A stretch of 64,000 bases of DNA from Sphaerisporangium fuscum (GCF_018531465.1 NZ_JAHDTF010000015.1:124001-188000); one strand, 5' to 3'. Numbered from the stretch's first letter, positions 35,387 through 44,107 are shown. Notes: a model not told the origin generated them from the letters alone. Numbers and translations are program-made.

Positions 35387-36631
35387 ATGCTCACTCGGAG
35401 GGACACGCTCCGGCTGCTGGCCGGTGCGGCCGCCGTCGGCGCGGCAGGCACGCAGGCCGTCCCGGCGCTCGCCGCCGGCCGCGTGTGGAAGGTCACGGGC
35501 GCGAGCGGCGCCGGCCTCTCGTCGTTCGACACCACCCTCAAGACCTTCATGCAGGCGCGCTCCATTTCGCACGCCTCCCTGGCCGTGGTGCGCAAGGGCA
35601 AGCTTGTGCTGGCCCGCGGCTACAACTGGACCGCGGACACCTCGTTCCAGGCCGGCCCCACCTCGCTGTTCCGCGTGGCCAGCGTGAGCAAGCCGGTCAC
35701 CGCGACCGCCGTGATGAAGCTGGTGCAGGACGGCAAGCTCAGCCTGTCGGCCAAGGTCGCCCCGCTGCTCGGCCTGAGCACCGCCGGTGACCCGCGCCTG
35801 GCGAACGTCACCGTGCTTCACCTGCTGCAGCACCTCGGCGGCTGGGACCGCGACGTGTCGGCGGACCCGATGTTCCAGGACCGCGCGGTGGCGGGCGCGC
35901 TCGGCGTCTCGCTGCCGGTGAGCCAGGCCGACATCATGCGGTACACCTCCAAGCGCGCGCTCGACTCCGCCCCCGGCTCGAAGTACGCCTACTCCAACTA
36001 CGGCTACATGCTGCTCGGCAAGATCATCGAAAAGGTCAGCGGCATGTCGTACAGCGCCTACGTGCAGCAGAAGGTGCTCGCGCCGGTGAAGATCAAGCGG
36101 ATGGTGCTCGGCCGGTCGGCCAAGAGCCTGCGCCGGGCCACCGAGGTGCCGTACTTCTCGCAGAACACCGGCACCACCGTGCTCGACACCTCCGGCACCG
36201 TGGTGCCCGCGCCGTACGGGGCCTTCAACATCGAGAACATGGCGGCGCACGGCGGGTGGCTGTCGTCGGCCGTCGACATGGCGAAGTTCACCACGATCTT
36301 CGACGCCGCCGGGGTGCTGACCTCGACGTCGATCTCCAAGATGTTCGCCAAGCCGTCCATCGGCGTCAACGCCGACGGGTGGTACTACGGCCTCGGCTGG
36401 ATGGTGCGCCCGGTCACCGGGGGCAGGAACACCTGGCACGACGGTTCGCTGCCCGGCACCTCGACCCTTATGGTGCGACGGTTCGACGGACTGAGCTGGG
36501 TGGTGCTGTTCGACCAGCGCGACGACGCCTCCAAGCTGAACTACAGCGACATCGACCCCGCCCTGCACAGGGCGGCCGACGCGGTCAAGACCTGGCCCAC
36601 GACCAACCTGTGGACGACCTACGGCCTGTGA
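35387..36631 (+). CDS. Tat-exported serine hydrolase, beta-lactamase class C family
   Basis: 414 residues. Twin-arginine signal 'LTRRDTLRLLAGAAAVGAAG' at the N-terminus with cleavage near 'ALAAG'. Catalytic Ser-x-x-Lys is 'VASVSKPVTATAVM', Tyr-x-Asn is 'YAYSNYGYMLLGKIIEKVSG', and 'TWHDGSLPGT' takes the place of Lys-Thr-Gly (H-x-G type). The family includes D-aminopeptidases, esterases and D-Ala-D-Ala carboxypeptidases, so a role in cell-wall or ester hydrolysis outside the membrane is likely rather than antibiotic resistance. ATG 35387 follows 'GGGGAT'. Divergent from the AGRD cluster by 238 bp. Confidence 0.9.
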   Translation: MLTRRDTLRLLAGAAAVGAAGTQAVPALAAGRVWKVTGASGAGLSSFDTTLKTFMQARSISHASLAVVRKGKLVLARGYNWTADTSFQAGPTSLFRVASVSKPVTATAVMKLVQDGKLSLSAKVAPLLGLSTAGDPRLANVTVLHLLQHLGGWDRDVSADPMFQDRAVAGALGVSLPVSQADIMRYTSKRALDSAPGSKYAYSNYGYMLLGKIIEKVSGMSYSAYVQQKVLAPVKIKRMVLGRSAKSLRRATEVPYFSQNTGTTVLDTSGTVVPAPYGAFNIENMAAHGGWLSSAVDMAKFTTIFDAAGVLTSTSISKMFAKPSIGVNADGWYYGLGWMVRPVTGGRNTWHDGSLPGTSTLMVRRFDGLSWVVLFDQRDDASKLNYSDIDPALHRAADAVKTWPTTNLWTTYGL

Positions 36632-36633
36632 AC

Positions 36634-36659
36634 CCGTCCGCGGGCCGGCCCGCGGACGG
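36634..36659. terminator. Perfect 26-bp palindromic terminator
   Basis: CCGTCCGCGGGC followed by CG and its exact complement, 3 bp after the serine hydrolase stop and before the convergent Mrr-type gene. Confidence 0.75.
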
Positions 36660-36704
36660 TGAACCCGCCGCCGTCCACTCGGGGCCGCCGGCCCACTCGC
36701 GGAG

Positions 36705-37376
36705 CTACTGCCCGTGACCGCCCGTTCCCGCCTTGACGGCTGAGCGGGGGCGGGCCAGGAGCGCCGGCAGGGGCGTGCCGAGCGCCCACTCGGCCAGGCC
36801 GCCGCGGTCGATCATCGACAGCCCGGCGGCCCGGCCCTCCCTCAGGGCGGGCGGGGTGAACCCGCTGGAGGTCACCAGGACGCCGGTGTGACCGGCGTAG
36901 GCGTGAGCGAGCGCGCCGAGGAAGTTGCGCACGTGCGGCGAGCCGAGGTTGTTCGACCAGCGTTTGCACTGCACGGCGAACCGGCCGCCGTCAGGGGCGG
37001 TGGCGACGACGTCGACCCCGCCGTCGCCCGCCTTCCCGATCACCGAGACCTTGCGGAACCCGTCGCGCCGCAGCAACTCGGCGACCAGGTGCTCGAACCG
37101 CTCGCCGGTCATCTCGTCGATCGCCTCCAGCCGGGCGTTGGCCCGCAGGAAGTGGTCGCGCTGCCGCCGCGCCCGCCGGGCCGCCAGCAGGGCCACGCCG
37201 ATCACCACGGCGGCCGCGGCGAGCGTCGCGGCCAGGAGCCATGGCCAGGACGTGCGCACGAACCCCACCGCCGCGTTCGCCAGCGGAACCGCCACGACCA
37301 GGCCGACGATCAGTGGAAAGACGCCGTCGCCACCGGAGCGGCGCCCTCGGCGCCGGGTCGACCGCCGTCGCGTCAT
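36705..37376 (-). CDS. Membrane-anchored restriction endonuclease-like (Mrr_cat) protein
   Basis: 223 residues from ATG 37376 with 'AAGGAGG' upstream. A basic N-terminus is followed by two TM helices ('FPLIVGLVVAVPLANAAVGF' and 'PWLLAATLAAAAVVIGVALL'), then a cytoplasmic PD-(D/E)xK nuclease domain: 'MTGERFEHLVAELLRRDGF', 'GDGGVDVVATAPDG' (catalytic Asp) and 'FAVQCKRW' (Q-x-K). All catalytic residues are present. Mrr-type enzymes cut modified or foreign DNA; membrane-tethered versions could act on incoming DNA. No methylase gene is adjacent, so it is not a classical restriction-modification pair. Confidence 0.85.
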   Translation of the reverse strand: MTRRRSTRRRGRRSGGDGVFPLIVGLVVAVPLANAAVGFVRTSWPWLLAATLAAAAVVIGVALLAARRARRQRDHFLRANARLEAIDEMTGERFEHLVAELLRRDGFRKVSVIGKAGDGGVDVVATAPDGGRFAVQCKRWSNNLGSPHVRNFLGALAHAYAGHTGVLVTSSGFTPPALREGRAAGLSMIDRGGLAEWALGTPLPALLARPRSAVKAGTGGHGQ

Positions 37377-37471
37377 CGGGTACCTCCTTGTCACGAGGTG
37401 GTCACACCGACGAGTGTGAACCCGCCCACCGACAAAACCGCGGGGGCGGTGGAGTTGGCCAGAATGGTGCC

Positions 37472-37795
37472 GTGCTTCATGTTCTTGTCGTGCGTTACAC
37501 CGCCCCGATGGACCGGGTCGCCCCCGTCGTCCCCGGCCACGTCGACTATCTCGACCGATGGCATTCCTACGGCGTCTTCCTGGCTTCCGGGCAGACCGAA
37601 CCGGAGGAGATCGGCGGGGTGATCCTGGCGGCGGGCCCGCGCGAGCTCGTCGAGAAGGTCGCCGCCGAGGACCCCTTCGTGCTGGCGGACGTGGCGGCCT
37701 ACGAGATCATCAGCGTGAACGTCGCCCGGGCCCACCCCGAGCTCGGCGCGCTCCTGGAGTCCCTGGGCGAGCCCGAGCGGGCCGGCGACCGCTGA
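37472..37795 (+). CDS. YciI family protein
   Basis: 107 residues from GTG 37472 ((M)LHVLVVRYTAPMDRVAPVV), the conserved start. 'HVDYLDRWHSYGVFLASGQT' holds the conserved His and Asp of the ferredoxin-like YCII fold, and 'EDPFVLADVAAYEIISVNVA' the second half. Often annotated as putative enzymes or muconolactone-isomerase-like; no certain activity. Convergent with the mycothiol-dependent isomerase-like gene at 13 bp. Confidence 0.85.
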   Translation: MLHVLVVRYTAPMDRVAPVVPGHVDYLDRWHSYGVFLASGQTEPEEIGGVILAAGPRELVEKVAAEDPFVLADVAAYEIISVNVARAHPELGALLESLGEPERAGDR

Positions 37796-37808
37796 CGGCC
37801 GCCCTCGG

Positions 37809-38573
37809 TCACTGGGTGACGGCGGTCCGCAGGGCGTGGAACTGCTCGAGCAGGGCGCGGTCGCCGTCGAGACGGACGGCGTCGTCGTCGGCGCGGTTCC
37901 ACAGCCACAGCAGCAGCGGGCCGGGCTCCCCGCTGATCAGGGCGTCGGCGTCGAATCCGGAGGCGGCGTCGCTCACCTCGACCCCGGCGGGGGTGGCCAC
38001 GACCCTCCAGGCGTGGTGCCCGGTGAAGACCGAGAGGGGACGCTCGTCGGGCTTGTCGAGCAGCGTGCCCATGTCGTCCTTCCAGTGAGCGCTGCCGTAG
38101 CCGAGGAACAGCTTGAGGACCTCGTCGATGCCGTCGATCGCGAGATCGGCCGGGATGGGTGAGACCGGACGCCCGGCGACGAGCTCGGCGTCGACGCGGT
38201 GGATCACGGTCTCCTGCGCCATGCGGCGGATCCAGAAGCCGACGGTCTGGTCGGGCTCGTGCCAGGTGGCGGCGTGGTCGGCGGGGGAGTGGGCGGCGAA
38301 CTGCCCGGTCAGCGCGGCGTGGCACCGGTCGAGGGAGACCAGCGGATCGGCGTCGAGCACGCCCGGCGGATACTCCTCGGGGAACGCGCCGAGCCGGATG
38401 CACTCGGTCTTGTGGAGGTAGACCTTGGCGACGTGGTCGGCCAGGTCGGCCGCCGTCCAATCCGGGCACGAGGGCACCCGCGCCGCGGGATCGGCCTCGG
38501 CCACGGCGGCCCGGAGCAGGGCGAAATCGTCCTCGAGACGGCTCAGAAGGCGAGATGTTTCCATGCCCACCAT
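37809..38573 (-). CDS. Maleylpyruvate isomerase family mycothiol-dependent enzyme
   Basis: 254 residues of the DinB-like four-helix family. 'CPDWTAADLADHVAKVYLHK' carries the first metal His, and 'RMAQETVIHRVDAELVAGRP' the HxxxE-like second part with His and Asp. The C-terminal domain ('FTGHHAWRVVATPAGVEV', 'GPLLLWLWNRADD') is the SCP2-like MDMPI_C type. Uses mycothiol as a cofactor by family rule, hence an actinobacterial gene. Start is ATG 38573 or ATG 38564. Confidence 0.85.
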   Translation of the reverse strand: MVGMETSRLLSRLEDDFALLRAAVAEADPAARVPSCPDWTAADLADHVAKVYLHKTECIRLGAFPEEYPPGVLDADPLVSLDRCHAALTGQFAAHSPADHAATWHEPDQTVGFWIRRMAQETVIHRVDAELVAGRPVSPIPADLAIDGIDEVLKLFLGYGSAHWKDDMGTLLDKPDERPLSVFTGHHAWRVVATPAGVEVSDAASGFDADALISGEPGPLLLWLWNRADDDAVRLDGDRALLEQFHALRTAVTQ

Positions 38574-38717
38574 CGAAGCAGCTCCGCACCGCCACCCACA
38601 CCTTGATTCCTCCCGCTCCGGCCTCGGGGACCTGCCCGCTCGATGCGCCGGGAACGGTCGCTCCGGCTCGGTCGCCCGCGTCCCCGGCCGCCTGGCGTGC
38701 CGGGAACGGCGACCGGG

Positions 38718-39074
38718 CTACCTCGCGGCCTCACCCCGGTCGTAGGCGGCGGCGACGCGTTTGGGGACGCACATGCGCCACGCGTCGGTGACCAGCTCGC
38801 GCATCTCGGCCTGGTCGATGGCGGCGAGCCTGACGCGGACCCAGTTGTAGCGCTCGTCGGACGGGATCGGCATGAGGAACTTGTCGGGCTCCGAGGCGAC
38901 GAGCGCCGCGCGCTCCTCCTTGGGAAAGCCGAACCCCATCAGCGTCTCGTCGGGGGATATCGCGGCGTAGACGATGCGCCCCACGCGGAACTTGACCCGG
39001 TCGCGGATCAGCTTCTCTTCGGTGCGGGGAAGCGAGAGGGCGACCTGGCGCACGTCGTCGAGCGTGACCATCAC
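38718..39074 (-). CDS. MmcQ/YjbR family DNA-binding-fold protein
   Basis: 118 residues, complete. 'VRQVALSLPRTEEKLIRD' at the N-terminus, 'FRVGRIVYAAISPDETLMGF' in the middle and 'DERYNWVRVRLAAIDQAEMR', 'LVTDAWRMCVPKRVAAAY' at the C-terminus define the CyaY-like MmcQ/YjbR fold. It binds DNA in some studied members; physiological role unclear. Cytoplasmic single gene. The 39075-39286 stretch after its start shows no gene I can support. Confidence 0.88.
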   Translation of the reverse strand: MMVTLDDVRQVALSLPRTEEKLIRDRVKFRVGRIVYAAISPDETLMGFGFPKEERAALVASEPDKFLMPIPSDERYNWVRVRLAAIDQAEMRELVTDAWRMCVPKRVAAAYDRGEAAR

Positions 39075-39286
39075 GCACCGCCCTCGAGCCGGACGCCCAC
39101 GACGACGTCGCCCGGGGCGGCGCGGAAGCGGGGTGACCGGCTGTCGGGGGTGGCGGGCTCGGCCGAGGCCGGGCGGCGGACCGTGCGCGCCGTGAACGGG
39201 CGGGGGACGGGGAGGGGAACATCAGGGGTCGTCACAGCCGCAGGCTAGCCACCCGCACCGACATTTCCGTCCCGCCACCAGGGGGA

Positions 39287-40999
39287 TCAGGGAGTGGTGC
39301 GGGTGAGCAGGAGGGCGACGTCGTCGTACTGCCGGGGGAGGGCGTCGATGATGCTGTCGCAGGTGGACTGGAGTGTGTCGCGGGAGGAGCTGAGGGACTC
39401 GCGCAGGGCGGCGATGCCCGTGTCGATGTCCTGCTCGCGGCTCTCGACGAGACCGTCGGTGTAGAAGGCGAGGGTGCTGCCCACCGGCATGTCGACACAG
39501 GCGGTGGAGAAGGCTCCGGAGAAGGACGGGTCGCCGAGGCCGAGCGCCAGCCCGGAAGGCAGTTCGAGCACGGACGCGGTGCCGTCGGGGCGCAGGAGGA
39601 TGGGCGGCGGATGGCCCGCCCGCGCGAGGGAACAGGTGCGCGTGTCGAGGTCGATGACGGCGTACAGGCACGTGGCGCACTGGATGGAGTCGACGTCCTC
39701 GGCCATCTTGTCGAGCTGGCGCAGCACCTCGTCGGGCGGGAAATCGCAGGTCGCGAAGGCGCGTACGGCCGCTCGCAGATGGCACATGCCGCCGGCCGCC
39801 GCCGCGCCGTGCCCCATGGCGTCGCCGATCACCAGGGCGATGCGCGTCTCGGACAGGGAGATCACGTCGTACCAGTCGCCGCCCACCCGCGAATCGCTCG
39901 TGGGAAGGTAGCGGTGGGCGATCTCGAGGCCGGGCGGGACGGTGAGCGTGCGCGGCGCGAGGTTCTGCTGGAGGTCCTGCGCGGTGCGGCTCTGGCGGGA
40001 GTAGAGGCGGGCGTTGTCGATGCACATGGCGGCCCGCGTGGCGAGGTCCTCGGCGAGGGTGGTGTCGTGCTCGTCGAAGCAGGGGCGGTCGGAGAGCCGG
40101 GTGAGCGAGATGAAGCCGAGCTTGGTGCCGCGGGCGGTCAGCGGGGCGTTGAGGAACGAGCAGCCGTCGAGGACGTTCGGCGTGCGGTCGCCCAGCACGC
40201 CGCTGATCTTGTCGAGCTCGCGGAACTCCAGCTCGGCGGAGCTGAAGATGACGGGGGAGCCCTCGGACATGCAGCGCGCGGAGGGGTGGTGCGGGCCGTA
40301 GGTGACGACCTCGCGGGTGGGGAAGGCGGCGGCCCAGTCACGCTCGTCGGTGGCCCGAGCTCCGATCTTGAAGGCGAGCCGGCGGACCGAGATCGATCCG
40401 TCGGCGGCGGGGTCGGGATGGCGGTCGTCGCGCATGAGGCCCTCGACGACGTACAGCATCGCGGTGTCGGCCAGCCGCGGCACGGCGATGTCGACGAACT
40501 CCTCGGCGGCCTGACTCGGGTCGAGCGTGCCGCCGATGCGGCTGCTCACCTCGTTCAGCAGGGCGAGCCGCTGCCGGGCCGAGACGTCGGCCTCGGTGCC
40601 GGCCGCCTGGAACAGCGTGGCGGCGTCGGTAGCGGTCACCAGCACCGAGCTCGCCACCCCCGGCATCACGAGCGGTTCCCAGCTGAACGCGACGTCGCGG
40701 ATCTGCCCGTCGGAGCACTCGGCGGGCAGGATGTCGCTCCAGCGCCCGCCGGCCATCACGACGTCGAGGGCGTGGCGCACGGTGGAGCGCCGCGTGCCGC
40801 GGAACAGCAGGGCGCAGATCTCGTGGCCGAGGGCGCGTTCGCGTGGGCGGCCGAACAGCCGCGCCGCCCCGTCACCCCAGTGGGTGACGCACCCCTGCCT
40901 GTCGAGCACCAGGGCGGCGAAACCCGCCAGGTGCGCCGTCACGGGCCGGGAAAAGCGGACGTCGCTCATCGCCGACCCTGTTTTCACCGCACGCGTCAC
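39287..40999 (-). CDS. PAS-GAF-SpoIIE (PPM) serine phosphatase
   Basis: 570 residues from GTG 40999, which has a perfect AGGAGG 4 nt upstream; the next start, ATG 40969, lacks one. PAS domain at about 20-130 ('HLAGFAALVLDRQGCVTHWG'), GAF domain at about 150-330, and a SpoIIE-type PP2C domain to the end: 'RVGGDWYDVISLSETRIALV', 'IGDAMGHGAAAAGGMCHLRA', 'LARAGHPPPILLRPDG' and 'FYTDGLVESREQDID'. Metal-binding Asp residues are intact. Such proteins dephosphorylate anti-sigma factor antagonists in stress or development networks. No partner STAS or RsbW gene is adjacent. Cytoplasmic. Confidence 0.92.
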   Translation of the reverse strand: MTRAVKTGSAMSDVRFSRPVTAHLAGFAALVLDRQGCVTHWGDGAARLFGRPRERALGHEICALLFRGTRRSTVRHALDVVMAGGRWSDILPAECSDGQIRDVAFSWEPLVMPGVASSVLVTATDAATLFQAAGTEADVSARQRLALLNEVSSRIGGTLDPSQAAEEFVDIAVPRLADTAMLYVVEGLMRDDRHPDPAADGSISVRRLAFKIGARATDERDWAAAFPTREVVTYGPHHPSARCMSEGSPVIFSSAELEFRELDKISGVLGDRTPNVLDGCSFLNAPLTARGTKLGFISLTRLSDRPCFDEHDTTLAEDLATRAAMCIDNARLYSRQSRTAQDLQQNLAPRTLTVPPGLEIAHRYLPTSDSRVGGDWYDVISLSETRIALVIGDAMGHGAAAAGGMCHLRAAVRAFATCDFPPDEVLRQLDKMAEDVDSIQCATCLYAVIDLDTRTCSLARAGHPPPILLRPDGTASVLELPSGLALGLGDPSFSGAFSTACVDMPVGSTLAFYTDGLVESREQDIDTGIAALRESLSSSRDTLQSTCDSIIDALPRQYDDVALLLTRTTP

Positions 41000-41156
41000 C
41001 AGACCTCCTGAGAAAGAGAGGGGACATCGTGTCCGGGACCGCGTGGAGCGCGGGAGGTGCCTGCCACCAGGCCGGGCACCGTCCGCGACTACCGTGAGTA
41101 AAGTAGCATCCACTGTGCGCCGTCCTTCGGGAAACCTCCGCAACCCGAAGCGTCTG

Positions 41157-41172
41157 ACAACCGTGTGGTTGT
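41157..41172. promoter_or_regulatory. ACAACC-GTGT-GGTTGT palindrome in the 41000-41432 gap
   Basis: Perfect 6-bp arms around GTGT, within the divergent region between the SpoIIE-type phosphatase and metN. It could be an operator or a small hairpin. No other features were recognised in this gap except the metN -10 element. Confidence 0.3.
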
Positions 41173-41420
41173 GGAATGTCGCTTGGTCGGGGCCTGCCCG
41201 GCCTCGTTTGACGGCGTCCGAAGGAGTGGCAGGCATCACACCTCCGGTAGGGAATTGTGGGAACACCGGTGGTGGTTGGCCAGAGCGTGACGCATGACCT
41301 GCCCTTGAACGCCCCGTTGCCCTCGTGCGGGGACTCGTCCGGCATGTGTTGTCGTCGTTCCTGAACCGGGGCGTCTGATCACCCCGTTCGTCGCGTGTCG
41401 TACCCGCCTTCTATTTCGGA

Positions 41421-41435
41421 TATAACCTACCTGTG
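41421..41435 (+). promoter_or_regulatory. -10 element giving leaderless metN transcript
   Basis: TATAAC (41421-41426) lies 6 bp before the GTG start at 41433. No Shine-Dalgarno is present and the expected transcription start coincides with the GTG, so metN is probably translated from a leaderless mRNA. This leaves no room for a methionine or SAM riboswitch. Confidence 0.5.
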
Positions 41436-42392
41436 ATACGTGTTTCCGGCCTGCGTAAGGTCTACGGCACCGGCGTCGTCGCGCTCGACGGAGTCGATCT
41501 CGACGTGCGCGAGGGCGAGATCTTCGGCGTGCTCGGGCAGAGCGGCGCCGGCAAGAGCACGCTGCTGCGCTGCGTCAACCTCCTCGAACGACCCACCAGC
41601 GGCACCGTGACCGTCGCCGGGCAGGAGCTCACCGCCCTCGACCTCGCCGGCCTGCGGCGCGCCAGGCAGCGGATCGGCATGATCCACCAGCACTTCGCCC
41701 TGCTGTCGTCCCGCACCGTCGCCGGGAACGTCGCCTTCCCTCTCGAGGTCGCCGGCGTGCCGCGCGCCGAGCGCGGCAAGCGTGTGGCCGAGCTCCTGGA
41801 GCTGGTCGGTCTCGACGGCAAGGCCTCCGCCTACCCGGCGCAGCTGTCCGGCGGCCAGAAGCAGCGCGTCGGCATCGCCCGCGCCCTCGCCGCCCGTCCC
41901 AAGGTGCTGCTGTCGGACGAGGCGACCAGCGCGCTCGACCCGGCGACGACGCAGTCGATCCTCGCCCTGCTCAAGCGGCTCAACGCCGAGCTGGGCCTGA
42001 CGATCCTGCTCATCACCCACGAGATGCACGTCATCAAGAGCGTCTGCGACTCCGTCGCGATCATGCGGGACGGGCGCGTCGCCGAGGCCGGTACGCTCGC
42101 CGAGCTCGTCGCCAGGCCCGGCTCGCTGCTCACCCGGGAGATCTTCCCGCTTCCCGAGCCCGCTCCCGCCGGCAGCGTCACGGTCACCTTCGCCGGGCAG
42201 GCGGACGAGCCGGTGATGTCGAGCCTGGTCCGCAAGTTCGACGTGGACGTCAACATCCTCGGCGGGTCGCTGGAGGACCTGGGCGGCGTGCCGGCGGGAC
42301 GCCTGCGGGTGCGCCTGGAAGGCAGGAACGCCGCCGGCGCCCTCGACTACCTGCGGCAGCGCGACGGCCTGATCCTGGAGGAGGCCCCATGA
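41433..42392 (+). CDS. metN: Methionine ABC transporter ATP-binding protein
   Basis: 319 residues. Walker A 'GQSGAGKST', Q-loop 'MIHQHFALL', signature 'LSGGQKQRVGIARALA', Walker B 'VLLSDEATSALDP' and the switch His in 'LITHEMHV' are complete. The C-terminal NIL domain ('KFDVDVNILGGSLEDLGGVP', about 245-319) is the methionine-sensing regulatory module that inhibits transport when substrate is high. First gene of metNIQ, overlapping metI by ATGA. Confidence 0.94.
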   Translation: MIRVSGLRKVYGTGVVALDGVDLDVREGEIFGVLGQSGAGKSTLLRCVNLLERPTSGTVTVAGQELTALDLAGLRRARQRIGMIHQHFALLSSRTVAGNVAFPLEVAGVPRAERGKRVAELLELVGLDGKASAYPAQLSGGQKQRVGIARALAARPKVLLSDEATSALDPATTQSILALLKRLNAELGLTILLITHEMHVIKSVCDSVAIMRDGRVAEAGTLAELVARPGSLLTREIFPLPEPAPAGSVTVTFAGQADEPVMSSLVRKFDVDVNILGGSLEDLGGVPAGRLRVRLEGRNAAGALDYLRQRDGLILEEAP

Positions 42393-43045
42393 GCGGGGAC
42401 GAACTGCTCGACGCGCTGGCGCAGGCCACCGGCGAGACCGCGCAGATGGTGTTCTGGTCGGCCCTGCTCACGCTGGTCCTCGGCCTGCCGCTCGGCGTGC
42501 TGCTCGTCGCCACCGACCGCGGCGGTCTCGTTCCCGCCCCCGCCGTCAAGGCCGTGCTCGGCGGGATCGTGAACGTCGGCCGCTCGCTGCCGTTCATCGT
42601 GCTGATGGTCGCGATCCTGCCGTTCACCCGCCTGGTCACCGGCACCACGATCGGGACGACCGCCGCGATCGTCCCCCTGACGCTCGGCGCCGTCCCGTTC
42701 TACGCCCGGCTGGTGGAGACCGCGCTGCGCGGCGTCGAGCGCGAGGTGGTCGAGGCGGCCCAGGCGATGGGGGCGAGCCGCAGGAGGGTGGTGGCCAGGG
42801 TGCTGCTGCCCGAGGCGCTGCCGGGGCTCGTGGCCGGGCTGACGGTGACGGTCGTCGCGCTGATCGGCTACTCGGCCATGGCCGGGGCGATCGGGGGCGG
42901 CGGTCTCGGCGACCTCGCCATCAGGTACGGCTACCAGCGCTTCGACACGGCCGTGATGATCGTCACCGTGGTGCTGCTCGTCGTGGTCGTGCAGCTCGTC
43001 CAGAGCCTCGGGGATCTCGTGGCCCGGAGGCTGTCCCGCAAGTAG
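42389..43045 (+). CDS. metI: Methionine ABC transporter permease
   Basis: 218 residues, five TM helices. 'VFWSALLTLVLGLPLGVLLV' and 'SLPFIVLMVAILPFTRLVTG' lead to the coupling loop 'EAAQAMGASRRRVVARVLLP' (EAA motif). 'LIGYSAMAGAIGGGGLGDLA' is the signature region of MetI proteins. Pumps methionine, energised by MetN. Starts within the metN stop; metQ follows after 80 bp. Confidence 0.93.
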   Translation: MSGDELLDALAQATGETAQMVFWSALLTLVLGLPLGVLLVATDRGGLVPAPAVKAVLGGIVNVGRSLPFIVLMVAILPFTRLVTGTTIGTTAAIVPLTLGAVPFYARLVETALRGVEREVVEAAQAMGASRRRVVARVLLPEALPGLVAGLTVTVVALIGYSAMAGAIGGGGLGDLAIRYGYQRFDTAVMIVTVVLLVVVVQLVQSLGDLVARRLSRK

Positions 43046-43093
43046 CCCCTCACGACCCGGCCGTTCTGCCTGAGGCACGGCCTGACGCTTGAA

Positions 43094-43107
43094 CATTTGA
43101 ACAAATG
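43094..43107. promoter_or_regulatory. CATTTG-AA-CAAATG palindrome before metQ
   Basis: 14-bp perfect-arm palindrome in an unusually AT-rich patch, 18 bp upstream of the metQ GTG and just before its ribosome site (GAAGGAGATG). TTGAACA is also repeated directly here. It may be an operator for a separate metQ promoter or an mRNA hairpin that tunes the higher level of binding protein. Confidence 0.4.
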
Positions 43108-43125
43108 AGATGAAGGAGATGCAAG

Positions 43126-43959
43126 GTGCGTAAGCTGATCGGCGCCGTGGCCGCCGCCGCGCTGGCGTTGGTGCTCGCGGGGTGCGGAGGGTCCGGCGGG
43201 TCCGGCTCGGACACGGCCGCGGCCAAGGACGGCGTGCTCAAGGTCGGGGTCAGTCCCGTGCCGCACGGGGAGATCCTGAAGTTCGTCAAGGACAAGCTGG
43301 CGGCCTCCGCCGGGCTGAAGCTGGACATCGTCGAGTTCACCGACTACGTGCAGCCGAACGTGCAGCTCCAGGAGGGCCAGCTGGACGCCAACTACTTCCA
43401 GCACCGCCCCTACCTCGCCGACTTCCAGAAGTCCAAGGGCGGCAAGGAGATGACGTTCGTCCAGGCCGTGCACCTGGAGCCGCTCGGCCTGTACTCCAAG
43501 AAGGTCAAGTCGGCCGGCGAGCTCGCCAGCGGCGCCACCGTGGCCGTCCCGAACGACGCCACCAACCTCGGCCGTGCCCTCAAGCTGCTCGAGGACAACG
43601 GCGTGATCAAGCTCAAGCCCGGCGTCGGCACGGCCGCCACCGAGCGTGACGTCGCGGAGAACCCGAAGAACCTGCAGTTCAAGCCGCTGGAGGCCGCGCA
43701 GCTGCCGCGCTCGCTGGAGGACGTGGACGCCGCCGTCATCAACGGCAACTACGCCCTGGAGGCCAAGCTCAAGCCGGCCACCGACGCTCTGGTGCTGGAG
43801 AAGGCCGAGGGCAACCCCTACGCCAACGGCCTGGTGACCCTCAAGGGCCACGAGAACGACCCCAACATCAAGAAGCTGGCCCAGCTCCTGGCCGGCCCCG
43901 AGGTCAAGAAGTTCATCGAGGACACCTACCAGGGCTCGGTCATCTCCGCGACCTCCTGA
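43126..43959 (+). CDS. metQ: Methionine-binding lipoprotein, NlpA family
   Basis: 277 residues from GTG 43126. Lipobox 'LVLAGC' with a Gly/Ser-rich linker. The mature protein has 'LKVGVSPVPHGEILKFVKDK', 'FTDYVQPNVQLQEGQLDANY', 'FQHRPYLADFQKSKGG', 'VAVPNDATNLGRALKLLED' and 'DAAVINGNYALEAKLKPATD', all typical for MetQ. It captures methionine outside the membrane and delivers it to MetI. Last gene of the operon; a stem-loop follows. Confidence 0.94.
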   Translation: MRKLIGAVAAAALALVLAGCGGSGGSGSDTAAAKDGVLKVGVSPVPHGEILKFVKDKLAASAGLKLDIVEFTDYVQPNVQLQEGQLDANYFQHRPYLADFQKSKGGKEMTFVQAVHLEPLGLYSKKVKSAGELASGATVAVPNDATNLGRALKLLEDNGVIKLKPGVGTAATERDVAENPKNLQFKPLEAAQLPRSLEDVDAAVINGNYALEAKLKPATDALVLEKAEGNPYANGLVTLKGHENDPNIKKLAQLLAGPEVKKFIEDTYQGSVISATS

Positions 43960-43995
43960 GGCCGGGGCCCACGGGAAGTCCGGCCGCCCGCCGTG

Positions 43996-44044
43996 ACCCG
44001 GCGCCGTCTTCGCCGTTCGGCTTCTCGCCGTCGCGGCGCCGGGT
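43996..44044. terminator. Bidirectional terminator between metQ and paaR
   Basis: ACCCGGCGCCG (43996-44006) and CGGCGCCGGGT (44034-44044) are exact complements around a 27-nt loop that contains a further smaller pairing. Lies between convergent operons. Confidence 0.6.
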
Positions 44045-44107
44045 ATGGCGGTGGCCAGGACGGGCCGCCGGTCCGGACGCGGTGCCCGTCCCCGGAGAAT
44101 CGCGCGT

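Noticed and set aside
35387..36631. Class C beta-lactamase resistance gene
   Set aside because: H-x-G replaces the K-T-G motif and the Tat signal/overall pattern fits peptidase or esterase members of the family.
36705..37376. Classical restriction-modification system
   Set aside because: No methyltransferase or specificity gene is adjacent to the Mrr-type nuclease.
35149..37394. Prophage or integrative element boundary around the AGRD cluster
   Set aside because: No integrase, tRNA, transposase, att-like repeat or composition shift was seen.
39075..39286. Small minus-strand ORFs between MmcQ/YjbR and the SpoIIE-type phosphatase
   Set aside because: Ser/Pro/Arg-rich frames without ribosome site or homology.
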